Shown here one piece after another: positions 1-8,282 of a stretch of DNA of 64,000 nt. The stretch covers positions 22,785 through 86,784 of the forward strand of contig JAZLLU010000001.1 in NCBI GenBank assembly GCA_045598285.1, written 5' to 3'. This stretch comes from RGIG5612 sp045598285. Its GTDB lineage: Bacteria > Bacillota > Clostridia > Lachnospirales > Lachnospiraceae. The position numbers and the translations under genes are program-made. The notes below the pieces were generated by a model that saw only the letters and a list, made by a program, of their open reading frames with translations, made no database searches and was not told the DNA's origin. Position 1 is the first letter of the stretch. Each line of letters opens with the position of its first letter.

Positions 1-2498
1 TTATAGACTACTTCGAAGAAGACACATTGTTTATTTTTGATGAGCCTGCAAAGATTTTTTCGCAATCAATTTACAGTGAAGATTTTTTAATAGACGTAAA
101 AAAATATCAATATATTGGTTTTTCTATGCTTGATACGAGCTGCGAAGAACTTGAATTTGACAAGAACTTTTTTGTTAATGCTAGAAATATTCCTTCTTAT
201 AGTGGGCGTTTTAATGATTTGGTAAGCGACCTTAAAAAATATAAAGAAAATGATTGGGATGTTTCGATTTATACTTCTAATTCGGTAAGGGCTAATCGCC
301 TTAAAAATGAACTAGAGGAACAAGGAGTAAAAGCACCCGTTAAAGTAGGCGCCGTAAGAGTTGGCTTTGAATATCCGGAAATAAAACTTTCTTTTATTTC
401 AGAAGTTGATATTTTTGGAAAAGAAAGAAAGCAAAGAAAGAGAAGAAAAAGATTTTCAGGTGACCCAATAAAGGATTTTACGGATCTTAATATTGGTGAT
501 TATGTTGTTCATGAACAGCATGGTGTTGGAATATATCAAGGTATTGTGCGTTTAGTTAGCGATGGCGCCCAAAAAGATTATATGAAAATTGATTATGCTA
601 ATAACGCGAATCTTTATGTGCTTGCTACTCAGTTCGATAAAATCCAAAAATATTCTAGCAGCGAGGCAGCTAAGCCAAAAATTCATAAATTGGGCGGAAA
701 AGAATGGGGTAATACAAAACAAAGAGTAAGGACGGCTGTAAAAGATATTGCTAAGGACCTAGTAAAACTTTATGCAGAACGTCAAAGCCGCCCAGGATAT
801 AAATATCTTCCGGATACAACTTGGCAAAAACAATTTGAAGAAGAATTTGAATATGTTGAAACTGACGATCAACTTCGCGCTATAGAAGAAGTTAAAGCAG
901 ATATGGAGTCTTCAAAAATTATGGATAGACTTATTTGCGGAGATGTTGGTTTTGGAAAAACGGAAGTGGCTATTCGTGCCGCATTCAAAGCTGTGCAAGA
1001 AGGAAAGCAAGTAGCTTTTCTAGTTCCAACTACTATTTTAGCCAGACAACATTATGACACTATTTGTGCTCGCGTTAGAAACTACCCGGTGACAGTTAGT
1101 CAGCTTTCTAGGTTTGCAACTCCATCTGAACAAAAAAAGACGATTGAAGAATTGAAAAATGGAATGATGGATATTGTTGTTGGCACACACCGGCTTCTTA
1201 GCAAAGATGTAAAGTTTAAGGATTTGGGGCTTCTTATTATTGATGAAGAACAACGTTTTGGCGTTACACATAAAGAAAAAATAAAACAGCTAAAAAATAA
1301 TGTTGATGTAATTACACTGAGCGCAACGCCTATTCCACGTACACTTAATATGTCGCTTACAGGCATTAGAGATATGAGCCTTTTAACCGAACCTCCACTA
1401 GAAAGAGTCCCGATTCAAACTTATGTTATGGAATATTCTAAAGATGCTGTTAAGGAAGCAATCATCCGCGAAAACAGACGTGGTGGCCAGGTTTATTATG
1501 TTTATAATAGGACAAATAATATTGACCTAATTGCAGACGAAATTGGGCAAATGGTTCCAAACCTTTCAGTCGCTTATGCACATGGACAGATGAAAGCTAG
1601 AGAACTTGAACAGATAATGGAAGACTTTATCGCGGGCGATATAGATGTTTTAATTTCTACAACTATTATCGAAACGGGAATGGATATACCGAATGTAAAT
1701 ACGATTATCGTTCATGATGCGGACCGTTTTGGACTTAGTCAACTTTATCAGCTTCGTGGCCGAGTTGGAAGGACAAATAAAACAGCGTATGCATTTTTGA
1801 TGTATAGAAAAGATAAACTCTTACAAGAAGTTGCAGAAAAAAGACTTAAAGCGATTAGAGAATTTTCAGATCTTGGTAGCGGAATAAAAATTGCAATGCG
1901 TGACTTAGAGATAAGAGGTGCGGGAAATGTACTTGGCGCAGAGCAAAGCGGGCATATGGAAGCAGTCGGATATGAGCTTTATTGTAAGATGCTTTCTGAA
2001 GCAGTTGCACTTCTTAAAGGTGAGGAAGTTTTAGAAGATTATGAGACAACGATAGACTTAAATATTGATGGTTATATTCCAGCTGAATATATAAAAAATG
2101 AGTTTGAAAAACTAAACATGTATAAAAAGATTTCTACGATTTCAAACGAAGAAGAACAAGAAGATATCCGCAACGAACTTATAGATAGGTTTGGTGAAAT
2201 TCCAAGTGTGACAGAAAATCTATTAGAGGTTGCGCTTATTAAAGCGAAGGCACATGATACATATATTACTGAAATTTCTGGAGGCAAAAGAGAGTTTAAG
2301 ATTGCTATGTTTAGGAAAGCACCTATCGATACATATAAAATTCATAGCTTCTTAAATGAAAATAAAAATTCTCTTCATTTCGTTGCTGGAACGTCTCCGT
2401 ACTTTGTTTATAAACCGGAAGAACTTCCAAAAACTGTAGCAGAAATTCAAAAGACATTGTTAGATTTTTTTGGTAAACTAAAAAGCATATTAGAATAG
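1..2498 (+). CDS. mfd: Transcription-repair coupling factor Mfd (5' end cut by window edge)
   Basis: This is the C-terminal 830 or so residues of Mfd, the SF2 DNA translocase that removes stalled RNA polymerase and recruits UvrA. The frame is already open at base 3, so the true start lies upstream; full-length family members have about 1150 residues. In order one sees the end of the UvrB-like N-terminal part, the RNA polymerase-interacting (CarD-like) domain (NIGDYVVHEQHGVGIY), Walker A (GDVGFGKTE), a DEEQRFG box, SATPIPRTL, the TRG motif region (IETGMDIPN, QLRGRVGR) and the C-terminal TRCF domain. It leads a co-directional set with mnmA and nth. Identity is near certain. Confidence 0.97.
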   Translation, partial: IDYFEEDTLFIFDEPAKIFSQSIYSEDFLIDVKKYQYIGFSMLDTSCEELEFDKNFFVNARNIPSYSGRFNDLVSDLKKYKENDWDVSIYTSNSVRANRLKNELEEQGVKAPVKVGAVRVGFEYPEIKLSFISEVDIFGKERKQRKRRKRFSGDPIKDFTDLNIGDYVVHEQHGVGIYQGIVRLVSDGAQKDYMKIDYANNANLYVLATQFDKIQKYSSSEAAKPKIHKLGGKEWGNTKQRVRTAVKDIAKDLVKLYAERQSRPGYKYLPDTTWQKQFEEEFEYVETDDQLRAIEEVKADMESSKIMDRLICGDVGFGKTEVAIRAAFKAVQEGKQVAFLVPTTILARQHYDTICARVRNYPVTVSQLSRFATPSEQKKTIEELKNGMMDIVVGTHRLLSKDVKFKDLGLLIIDEEQRFGVTHKEKIKQLKNNVDVITLSATPIPRTLNMSLTGIRDMSLLTEPPLERVPIQTYVMEYSKDAVKEAIIRENRRGGQVYYVYNRTNNIDLIADEIGQMVPNLSVAYAHGQMKARELEQIMEDFIAGDIDVLISTTIIETGMDIPNVNTIIVHDADRFGLSQLYQLRGRVGRTNKTAYAFLMYRKDKLLQEVAEKRLKAIREFSDLGSGIKIAMRDLEIRGAGNVLGAEQSGHMEAVGYELYCKMLSEAVALLKGEEVLEDYETTIDLNIDGYIPAEYIKNEFEKLNMYKKISTISNEEEQEDIRNELIDRFGEIPSVTENLLEVALIKAKAHDTYITEISGGKREFKIAMFRKAPIDTYKIHSFLNENKNSLHFVAGTSPYFVYKPEELPKTVAEIQKTLLDFFGKLKSILE

Positions 2499-2500
2499 TT

Positions 2501-3559
2501 ATGAGCAAAATTTTAGTAGCGATGAGTGGAGGAGTTGACTCCACAGTAACAGCAAAATTATTGATGGATAAAGGTCACAAAGTAGCAGGGGCGACGCTGC
2601 TTCTTCATGATGCGGGTCTAAAAGCAGTAGAGGATGCAAAAATTATTGCAAAAGAGTTAGGAATAGCTCACTACGTAATTGATGAAAGAAAATTTTTTGA
2701 AGAAAGCGTAATTAAAAATTTTATTGAAGGATATGAAAATTGCGAAACGCCTAATCCATGCATCTTTTGTAATAAGAATTGCAAGTTTGAATTAATGATT
2801 AGAGCGGCTAATCAACTTGGATTTGAATTAGTTGCAAGTGGCCATTACGCGAGCATTGCTTATAACGAAAATACTAAGAGATATGAAATTCACAAAGGAA
2901 AAGATTTACATAAAGATCAAAGTTACGTTTTATATAAACTAACCCAAGACCAACTTTCAAAAATTATTATGCCGTTAGGCACATACACAAAGGATGAAAT
3001 AAGAAAGATTGCATCTGATGCGAATTTTCACAATGCAGATGCAAAAGACAGTCAGGATATTTGTTTTATTCCAGACGGAGATTATGCAAAGTTCATTGAA
3101 GATTATTACTCTTTAAAAGAAACAAATATTAACAATAGGGTGGGATTCGTTCCTGGAAAGTTTGTTGATTTACATGGCAATACTTTAGGCGAACACAAAG
3201 GCCTTATACATTATACAGTCGGCCAAAGAAAAGGTTTGGGACTTAGTTTGCCGGAGCCGTTATATGTAAAAGAAAAAATTAAAAACACAAACGAGGTTGT
3301 GCTTTGTACTAATGATGAACTTTTTGTAAAAGAAGTTGAGGCAAGTGATTTTAATCTTGTTAGTGTAAAGGACATAACAACGCCTATTTTGGTAAGCGCA
3401 AAAATTCGTTACTCACAAAACGAAACGAAGGGGCTAGCATTTATTAGAGATGGAAAACTAGTTGTTATTTTTGAAGAGGGTGTAAGGGCACCAGCAAAGG
3501 GCCAAAGTCTAGTTATGTATAAAAAAGATTCTATCGTAGGTGGTGGAATTATATGCTAA
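2501..3559 (+). CDS. mnmA: tRNA-specific 2-thiouridylase MnmA
   Basis: MnmA activates U34 of the Lys, Glu and Gln tRNAs with ATP and inserts sulfur to give 2-thiouridine. The 352-residue protein has the normal family length. It starts with the PP-loop SGGVDS, followed by the cysteine region NPCIFCNKNC, the tRNA-recognition stretch around GHYA, and the second catalytic cysteine in SQDICFIPDGDY. The C-terminal beta-barrel holds VGQRKGLGL. The ATG lies 2 bases after the mfd stop codon, which points to co-transcription, and the 3' end overlaps nth by 7 bases. Catalytic residues look intact. Confidence 0.96.
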   Translation: MSKILVAMSGGVDSTVTAKLLMDKGHKVAGATLLLHDAGLKAVEDAKIIAKELGIAHYVIDERKFFEESVIKNFIEGYENCETPNPCIFCNKNCKFELMIRAANQLGFELVASGHYASIAYNENTKRYEIHKGKDLHKDQSYVLYKLTQDQLSKIIMPLGTYTKDEIRKIASDANFHNADAKDSQDICFIPDGDYAKFIEDYYSLKETNINNRVGFVPGKFVDLHGNTLGEHKGLIHYTVGQRKGLGLSLPEPLYVKEKIKNTNEVVLCTNDELFVKEVEASDFNLVSVKDITTPILVSAKIRYSQNETKGLAFIRDGKLVVIFEEGVRAPAKGQSLVMYKKDSIVGGGIIC

Positions 3560-4188
3560 AAAAAGCCGAGCGCATAGAAAAAATTCTAGAGCAACTAGAT
3601 AAGCATTATAGTACCCAAAAAAAATGTTGGTTAGATTATAAAACACCATGGCAACTTTTAATTGCAACAATTCTTAGTGCACAATGTACTGACGCAAGAG
3701 TTAATACAGTAACAAAAAAACTTTTTAAGAAATATAAAAGCCTAAAAGATTTTGCAAATGCGGATATAAAGGAATTAGAAGAAGATATTCATTCGACAGG
3801 CTTTTATCACAATAAAGCAAAAAATATTATTGAATGTTCAAAACAAATAATCAGCGAATATAATGGAAAAATTCCAAGCGATATAGACGAACTTACTTCT
3901 CTTGCAGGAGTAGGAAGAAAAACGGCGAACGTTATAAGAGGAAATATTTATGATATTCCTAGTATAGTTGTCGATACGCATGTAGGAAGAATTTCTAGAA
4001 AACTTGGATTAACTAAAAGCGAAAATCCTGCTGTAGTGGAACATGACCTTGAAAAGGCACTTCCAAAAGATCATTGGATTTTATGGAATATACAAATAAT
4101 TGCTCATGGCAGAAGTATATGCACAGCACGCTCACCTGAATGCAACGAGTGTTTTCTTGCTCCTTACTGCCCAGGAAAGAATAAATGA
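3553..4188 (+). CDS. nth: Endonuclease III, DNA glycosylase/AP lyase
   Basis: A base-excision repair enzyme that removes oxidised pyrimidines and cleaves AP sites. The 211 residues match the usual length. The helix-hairpin-helix segment LAGVGRKTANVI carries the catalytic lysine, and VDTHVGRISRKLGL carries the catalytic aspartate. The C-terminal [4Fe-4S] ligands have the canonical C-x6-C-x2-C-x5-C spacing (CTARSPECNECFLAPYC). It overlaps mnmA by 7 bases and the next gene by 4 bases, so it sits inside an operon with mfd, another DNA repair gene. Confidence 0.96.
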   Translation: MLKKAERIEKILEQLDKHYSTQKKCWLDYKTPWQLLIATILSAQCTDARVNTVTKKLFKKYKSLKDFANADIKELEEDIHSTGFYHNKAKNIIECSKQIISEYNGKIPSDIDELTSLAGVGRKTANVIRGNIYDIPSIVVDTHVGRISRKLGLTKSENPAVVEHDLEKALPKDHWILWNIQIIAHGRSICTARSPECNECFLAPYCPGKNK

Positions 4189-4679
4189 AAATTGCAGTTT
4201 GCGGCTTAATTGGATATGAAAGAGCAAAAGAAATTCTTGATGAAAATAAGGAAGTTGCGATAAGACTTCCTAAATTTTTAATTGAGCAATTTTACTCATA
4301 TGAAAATTTAGCCGGAACATGTCCCGGAGAAATTTTAGATGGTGCTATCGAGATTAAATCCGGAGGACTTTATAGAAATCTTTGGGAAATTTGCGAAGTA
4401 TACAGCGAAGAGACAGGAAAGAAAAAAGGTTGCGAGATTTATTTTGAAGAAATTCCTATCTTACAAGAAGTTGTAGAAATTATGGAAATCGCAGGCGAGG
4501 ATCCTTACGAGAGCAAATCAAAAGGAGCATTTGTTGCTTTTGGCGAAAGCTTTCCAGCTGGCTATAAAGTAATTGGAAAATTTACAGAAAACAAAGATAG
4601 GGTTATAATATTTGGCAATAATAAAAGGTTTTTAACACCACCTTCTCGTCAAGAAAAGGATTTAAATCAAATAAAATAA
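4185..4679 (+). CDS. Small AIR-synthase-related C-terminal-domain protein
   Basis: The 164-residue protein resembles only the C-terminal half of the PurM/HypE/ThiL-like (AIR synthase-related) proteins. The segment SGGLYRNLWEICE, then IPILQEVVEIMEIAGEDPYES, and an ending of the type VIGKFTENKDRVIIFG followed by RRFL-like residues (KRFLTPP) match the layout of that domain. The N-terminal ATP-binding half that these enzymes need is absent, so catalysis of the usual kind is unlikely. It overlaps nth by 4 bases and precedes an Lrp regulator. The function is not known; the family assignment is an inference from memory of the domain pattern. Confidence 0.55.
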   Translation: MKIAVCGLIGYERAKEILDENKEVAIRLPKFLIEQFYSYENLAGTCPGEILDGAIEIKSGGLYRNLWEICEVYSEETGKKKGCEIYFEEIPILQEVVEIMEIAGEDPYESKSKGAFVAFGESFPAGYKVIGKFTENKDRVIIFGNNKRFLTPPSRQEKDLNQIK

Positions 4680-4692
4680 AAGGAGCTACAAA

Positions 4693-5175
4693 ATGAAAGA
4701 AGAATTATTAAGACTTATTGAAAACAATTCACGCCTAGACCTTAAAGAACTAGCAACTATGCTAGGTACTGAGGAGGCAACAGTCGCGAATATGCTTACT
4801 GAGTTAGAACAAGACGGAACAATTTGTGGCTATTATACTTTAATAAATTGGGATAATACTAGCGAAGAAAAAGTTGATGCTTTAATAGAAGTCAATGTTA
4901 ATACTCAAAGAGATTTAGGATTTGACACAATCGCAGAAAGAATTTACAAATTTGATGAGGTTAAGGCTTGCTATCTTATTTCAGGAAGGTATGATTATTT
5001 GATTTTACTTGAAGGCAAAACAATGCGACAAGTAGCAAATTTTGTATCTAGCAAACTTAGCCCGGTAGAATATATTACTGGCACAGCTACTCACTTTATA
5101 ATGAAACGTTATAAAGACTATGGCACTGTATTGGGTAAAAAGAAAAAAGATGAAAGAGAGAAAATGTCATTTTGA
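4693..5175 (+). CDS. Lrp/AsnC-family transcriptional regulator
   Basis: The 160-residue protein has an N-terminal winged helix-turn-helix (about residues 4-50, LDLKELATMLGTEEATVANML) and a C-terminal RAM/ligand-binding domain (about residues 65-140) with the pattern EVKACYLISGRYDYLILLEG. Such proteins form octamers or dimers that sense amino acids. A clear Shine-Dalgarno AAAGGAG lies 7 bases before the ATG. It overlaps the downstream aminotransferase gene by 4 bases, so it probably regulates amino acid metabolism that involves that enzyme; this pairing is common in Clostridia. The ligand is unknown. Confidence 0.9.
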   Translation: MKEELLRLIENNSRLDLKELATMLGTEEATVANMLTELEQDGTICGYYTLINWDNTSEEKVDALIEVNVNTQRDLGFDTIAERIYKFDEVKACYLISGRYDYLILLEGKTMRQVANFVSSKLSPVEYITGTATHFIMKRYKDYGTVLGKKKKDEREKMSF

Positions 5176-6347
5176 GAGATCCGATTTCTAAAGTAACAAA
5201 AGAAATGCAACCTTCTGGAATCAGAAAGTTCTTTGACGTTGTCGCAAGTATGCCCGACGCTATTTCATTAGGCGTTGGCGAACCAGACTTTGACACACCT
5301 TGGCATATAAGAGAAGCCGGAATTTACTCGCTTGAAAAGGGACGTACTTTCTATACTTCTAATGCGGGCCTTTTAGAACTTAGAAAAGAAGTGTGCGCTT
5401 ATTATAAAAGAAAACAAGGTTTAGATTACGATGCATCTAGCGAAGTTTTAATTACTGTTGGTGGCAGCGAAGCTATTGATATGAGCCTTAGAGCTATGTG
5501 CGACCCAGGAGATGAAGTTATTATTCCCGAGCCATGTTACGTAAGTTATGTTCCATGTGCAAAATTAGCAAACGCAGTTCCAGTAACAATTGGACTTAAA
5601 GAGGAAAATGAATTTAGACTTACACCAGAAGAACTTCTAGATGCAATTACCGAGAAAACAAAAATCTTAATCTTAGCTTTCCCTAACAATCCTACTGGTG
5701 CAGTTATGGAAAAAGAAGATTTAGAAAAAATTGCAAAGATTTGTATTGAAAAAGATATCTTTGTTATCAGCGATGAAATATATGGCGAACTTACCTATAC
5801 AGAAAATCCTCATGTGAGCATAGCTTCTATTCCAGGTATGAGAGAACGAACAGTTGTAATTAATGGTTTTTCAAAAGCTTATGCTATGACTGGATGGAGA
5901 TTAGGATTTTGCGTTGGACCTAAAGAAATTATTTCGCAAGTTACAAAACTTCATCAGTATGCAATTATGTGCGCGCCTACAACTTCGCAGTATGCAGGAA
6001 TTGATGCTCTTAAGTTTGGTGATGTTGATATAGAAAAAATGCGAGAAGCTTATAATCAACGCAGAAGATATCTTGTGAAGGAATTACGCGAGATGGGATT
6101 TAGCTGCTTTGAGCCACTTGGAGCTTTTTATGTATTTCCAAGCATAAAACACCTTAATATGTCTAGTGATGAGTTTGCAACAAAACTCTTGGAAACTGAA
6201 AAATTAGCAGTAGTTCCAGGTACAGCTTTTGGTGATTGTGGTGAGGGATTTCTTCGAATAAGCTACGCATACTCAATGGACGAACTAAAAGAAGCCCTAA
6301 AGCGAATAAAACATTTTCTATTTAATTATTTCACGATCTCTAACTAG
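5172..6347 (+). CDS. PLP-dependent aminotransferase, class I/II (fold type I)
   Basis: The 391-residue enzyme has the order expected of family I aminotransferases: SLGVGEPDFDTP near the N-terminus, the NNPTGAV motif with the PLP-contacting Asn, ISDEIYGELTY with the PLP-binding Asp/Tyr, and SKAYAMTGWRLG, where the Lys forms the Schiff base. It starts with TTG (5172), whose TG is shared with the upstream TGA stop, a 4-base overlap that implies translational coupling to the Lrp gene. Substrate is probably an aromatic amino acid or aspartate/alanine, but I cannot tell which. The 3' end overlaps the convergent sortase gene by 30 bases. Confidence 0.9.
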   Translation: MRDPISKVTKEMQPSGIRKFFDVVASMPDAISLGVGEPDFDTPWHIREAGIYSLEKGRTFYTSNAGLLELRKEVCAYYKRKQGLDYDASSEVLITVGGSEAIDMSLRAMCDPGDEVIIPEPCYVSYVPCAKLANAVPVTIGLKEENEFRLTPEELLDAITEKTKILILAFPNNPTGAVMEKEDLEKIAKICIEKDIFVISDEIYGELTYTENPHVSIASIPGMRERTVVINGFSKAYAMTGWRLGFCVGPKEIISQVTKLHQYAIMCAPTTSQYAGIDALKFGDVDIEKMREAYNQRRRYLVKELREMGFSCFEPLGAFYVFPSIKHLNMSSDEFATKLLETEKLAVVPGTAFGDCGEGFLRISYAYSMDELKEALKRIKHFLFNYFTISN

Positions 6348-7403
6348 AATAATAACTTGTCTATTGCCAGCATCCATAGTATCAAGGCATGTGGACAAAG
6401 TCATTATTTTGCTAGCGGCATTTAGTTCAGCATGCTCCGTTTCATAAGGAGTGTTTGCAATAACCTCGTTTATGAGAGCAATGAATTGCTCATCGTTTAG
6501 ATCAATGGCATATAAGTTGCTTGAAATACTAGCAGTATAAGCACCAATCACCTTATATACATAGTGATGGTTATCTGTTGTGAATATATGGAATTCTTTA
6601 TGATCTTGATAAAATGTGGCTCCATCACCTTTAGAATAATTTAAAAGTTTACTGAACATAGAACCATCTTGCATATTGTGACCATAAATAATACAGTTTC
6701 TAGATTCAAATCTATTTTGCAAATTGCAATCCATAAAAATACTTCCAGAGTCATTATATTCATGAGTGAACAAATGCTTAAGGTAGTAAGAATTATCTGC
6801 ACCTTGAACAATTGGATAAGAAACAAGGTCTTGGCTAAAGATATATCCAACTACTTCAGGGTTTTGCGTGAATAATTCTGAGAAGTCCCAATCGAAATCC
6901 TCTATATTGTCAACATCACCCTTAAAGAAGTCTTCATCTATTTTGGTATAGGCTTTTCTGCCATCTTCATAGCCTTTTTGTATAATTATAAGCTTAAGAG
7001 CTGAAACTAGAAAAACTCCAATTGCTATAGTAAGAATTATTCCCAAAAAGACTTTCTTATTTCTTGAAAGAGGTTCTTTTGAACCATTGTTTTTAGATTT
7101 TGATTTTTTTTCATGCCTTTTTTTTGAATCAGGTAAGTCTTCTTGATAATCGTCATAATCTATATCAGAAGTAGAAGATTGATTTCTATGATTATTAGAC
7201 TTAGATTTTTCAAAGTTTTTTCTTTGTCTAACATTATCAGGACCATCATCATAGTTGAAGGTCATTTCATTAGACAATTCGTCATAAAGGTCGACAAGTT
7301 CTTTGTTAATATCTTTGTCGAACATAGCATCATAGTTGTAATCAACTTCGTTATAAAGATTTTGTAATTCATCATCAATAAAATGAGTATAATTATTTTT
7401 CAT
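6318..7403 (-). CDS. Class B sortase with long disordered N-terminus
   Basis: A membrane-anchored transpeptidase that attaches surface proteins to peptidoglycan. The catalytic parts are clear: the His in IIYGHNMQDGSMFS, the Cys in TLSTCLD, and the Arg in QVIILVRDRE. The order and the GHNM box fit class B. Before the single transmembrane helix (about residues 118-138) lies an unusual charged region rich in Asp, Asn, Lys and Ser, about 115 residues, which should be cytoplasmic (type II anchor). No substrate with a sorting signal is visible nearby. Its 3' end overlaps the aminotransferase gene by 30 bases in convergent orientation. Confidence 0.9.
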   Translation of the reverse strand: MKNNYTHFIDDELQNLYNEVDYNYDAMFDKDINKELVDLYDELSNEMTFNYDDGPDNVRQRKNFEKSKSNNHRNQSSTSDIDYDDYQEDLPDSKKRHEKKSKSKNNGSKEPLSRNKKVFLGIILTIAIGVFLVSALKLIIIQKGYEDGRKAYTKIDEDFFKGDVDNIEDFDWDFSELFTQNPEVVGYIFSQDLVSYPIVQGADNSYYLKHLFTHEYNDSGSIFMDCNLQNRFESRNCIIYGHNMQDGSMFSKLLNYSKGDGATFYQDHKEFHIFTTDNHHYVYKVIGAYTASISSNLYAIDLNDEQFIALINEVIANTPYETEHAELNAASKIMTLSTCLDTMDAGNRQVIILVRDREIIK

Positions 7404-7457
7404 GTCTTTAGGATAATTCCCTTTTGTGAATATACTGTTAATTGTATTATATCATTT

Positions 7458-8189
7458 TTATTGTGGCGGTAAAATGAAAGTTGGAATATGACTTACTGTT
7501 TCAAAGCCCATCGACTCGTATACGAGTTTTCCTACTTCCGAAGCTTGAAGTGAAATTTGATCCATTCCAGCTTTTTTAGCATCTTGTAAGCACCTATTAA
7601 GTAGCGCTCGAGCGTATCCTTTGCGTACATGTTCCGGAAGAGTTCCTACTTGATGAATTCCAGAAACACCTTCGTTAAAAAGCGCTGCTGCACTAGCTTT
7701 ATAGATTCCTTCATCTTTGTAGGCATAGACTTTTCCTTTTTCACCTTCGCGAGCAAAGGCCTCCGATACAAAGCCCTCTTGAGGAACGCCGCCAAGAGCT
7801 TTTTCAAAGATATCAGCATTAACAGCAGCTTCTTGTGGACTTAAAACAACTATATGTTCGTCGATAGTTTCGTCAAAAGACTTATCTAAATCAAAAATCA
7901 TGCCAGTTTGGGCAAACATAAAAGAATAGCCATTCTTTTCCATTATGTCCATATAACCTTCTTTAGCTATTTCTTCAGTAAAGCAGCATATTGGAGTAGG
8001 GTTTTTCTTAATTTCAGAAATGGTTTCTTCTAAATTATCAGTATTAAGTATAACTGTTCTGCCATAAAAGAAACTATTTGAGCGATAAATTATATAATCG
8101 CCGCAGTCTTCAATTTTTCCGTTTGAACTTTCGCAATAAACACGACATGAGTCGGCTAAAGACAAAAGAGGGATTTGTTTCCTTACCAT
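7458..8189 (-). CDS. GNAT-family N-acetyltransferase
   Basis: The 243-residue protein ends in a GNAT fold. The acetyl-CoA binding loop is seen in VGTLPEHVRKGYARALLNRCLQDAK (about residues 186-210), with the V-x4-R-x-G-Y-A pattern typical of motif A, followed by LQASEVGKLVYESMGFE, the usual motif B ending. The N-terminal 110 residues are less typical. A Shine-Dalgarno GAGGT precedes the ATG on the minus strand and a TATAAT lies upstream, in the space shared with the divergent uvrC. The substrate is unknown. Confidence 0.85.
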   Translation of the reverse strand: MVRKQIPLLSLADSCRVYCESSNGKIEDCGDYIIYRSNSFFYGRTVILNTDNLEETISEIKKNPTPICCFTEEIAKEGYMDIMEKNGYSFMFAQTGMIFDLDKSFDETIDEHIVVLSPQEAAVNADIFEKALGGVPQEGFVSEAFAREGEKGKVYAYKDEGIYKASAAALFNEGVSGIHQVGTLPEHVRKGYARALLNRCLQDAKKAGMDQISLQASEVGKLVYESMGFETVSHIPTFILPPQ

Positions 8190-8247
8190 AAAGATACCTC
8201 ACAAAAAATTCCATATTAATAGTGAAACAATTATATCATGTCGCAAC

Positions 8248-8276
8248 TTGATTTTATATAAGAATTAAATTACATT
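8248..8276 (+). promoter_or_regulatory. Promoter of uvrC, predicted leaderless
   Basis: A -35 TTGATT (8248-8253) and a -10 TACATT (8271-8276) are 17 bases apart. The uvrC ATG begins 6 bases after the -10, which is where transcription would be expected to start. No Shine-Dalgarno is present in the preceding 30 bases. The same layout recurs at five other genes in this window. Confidence 0.6.
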
Positions 8277-8282
8277 ATTATT

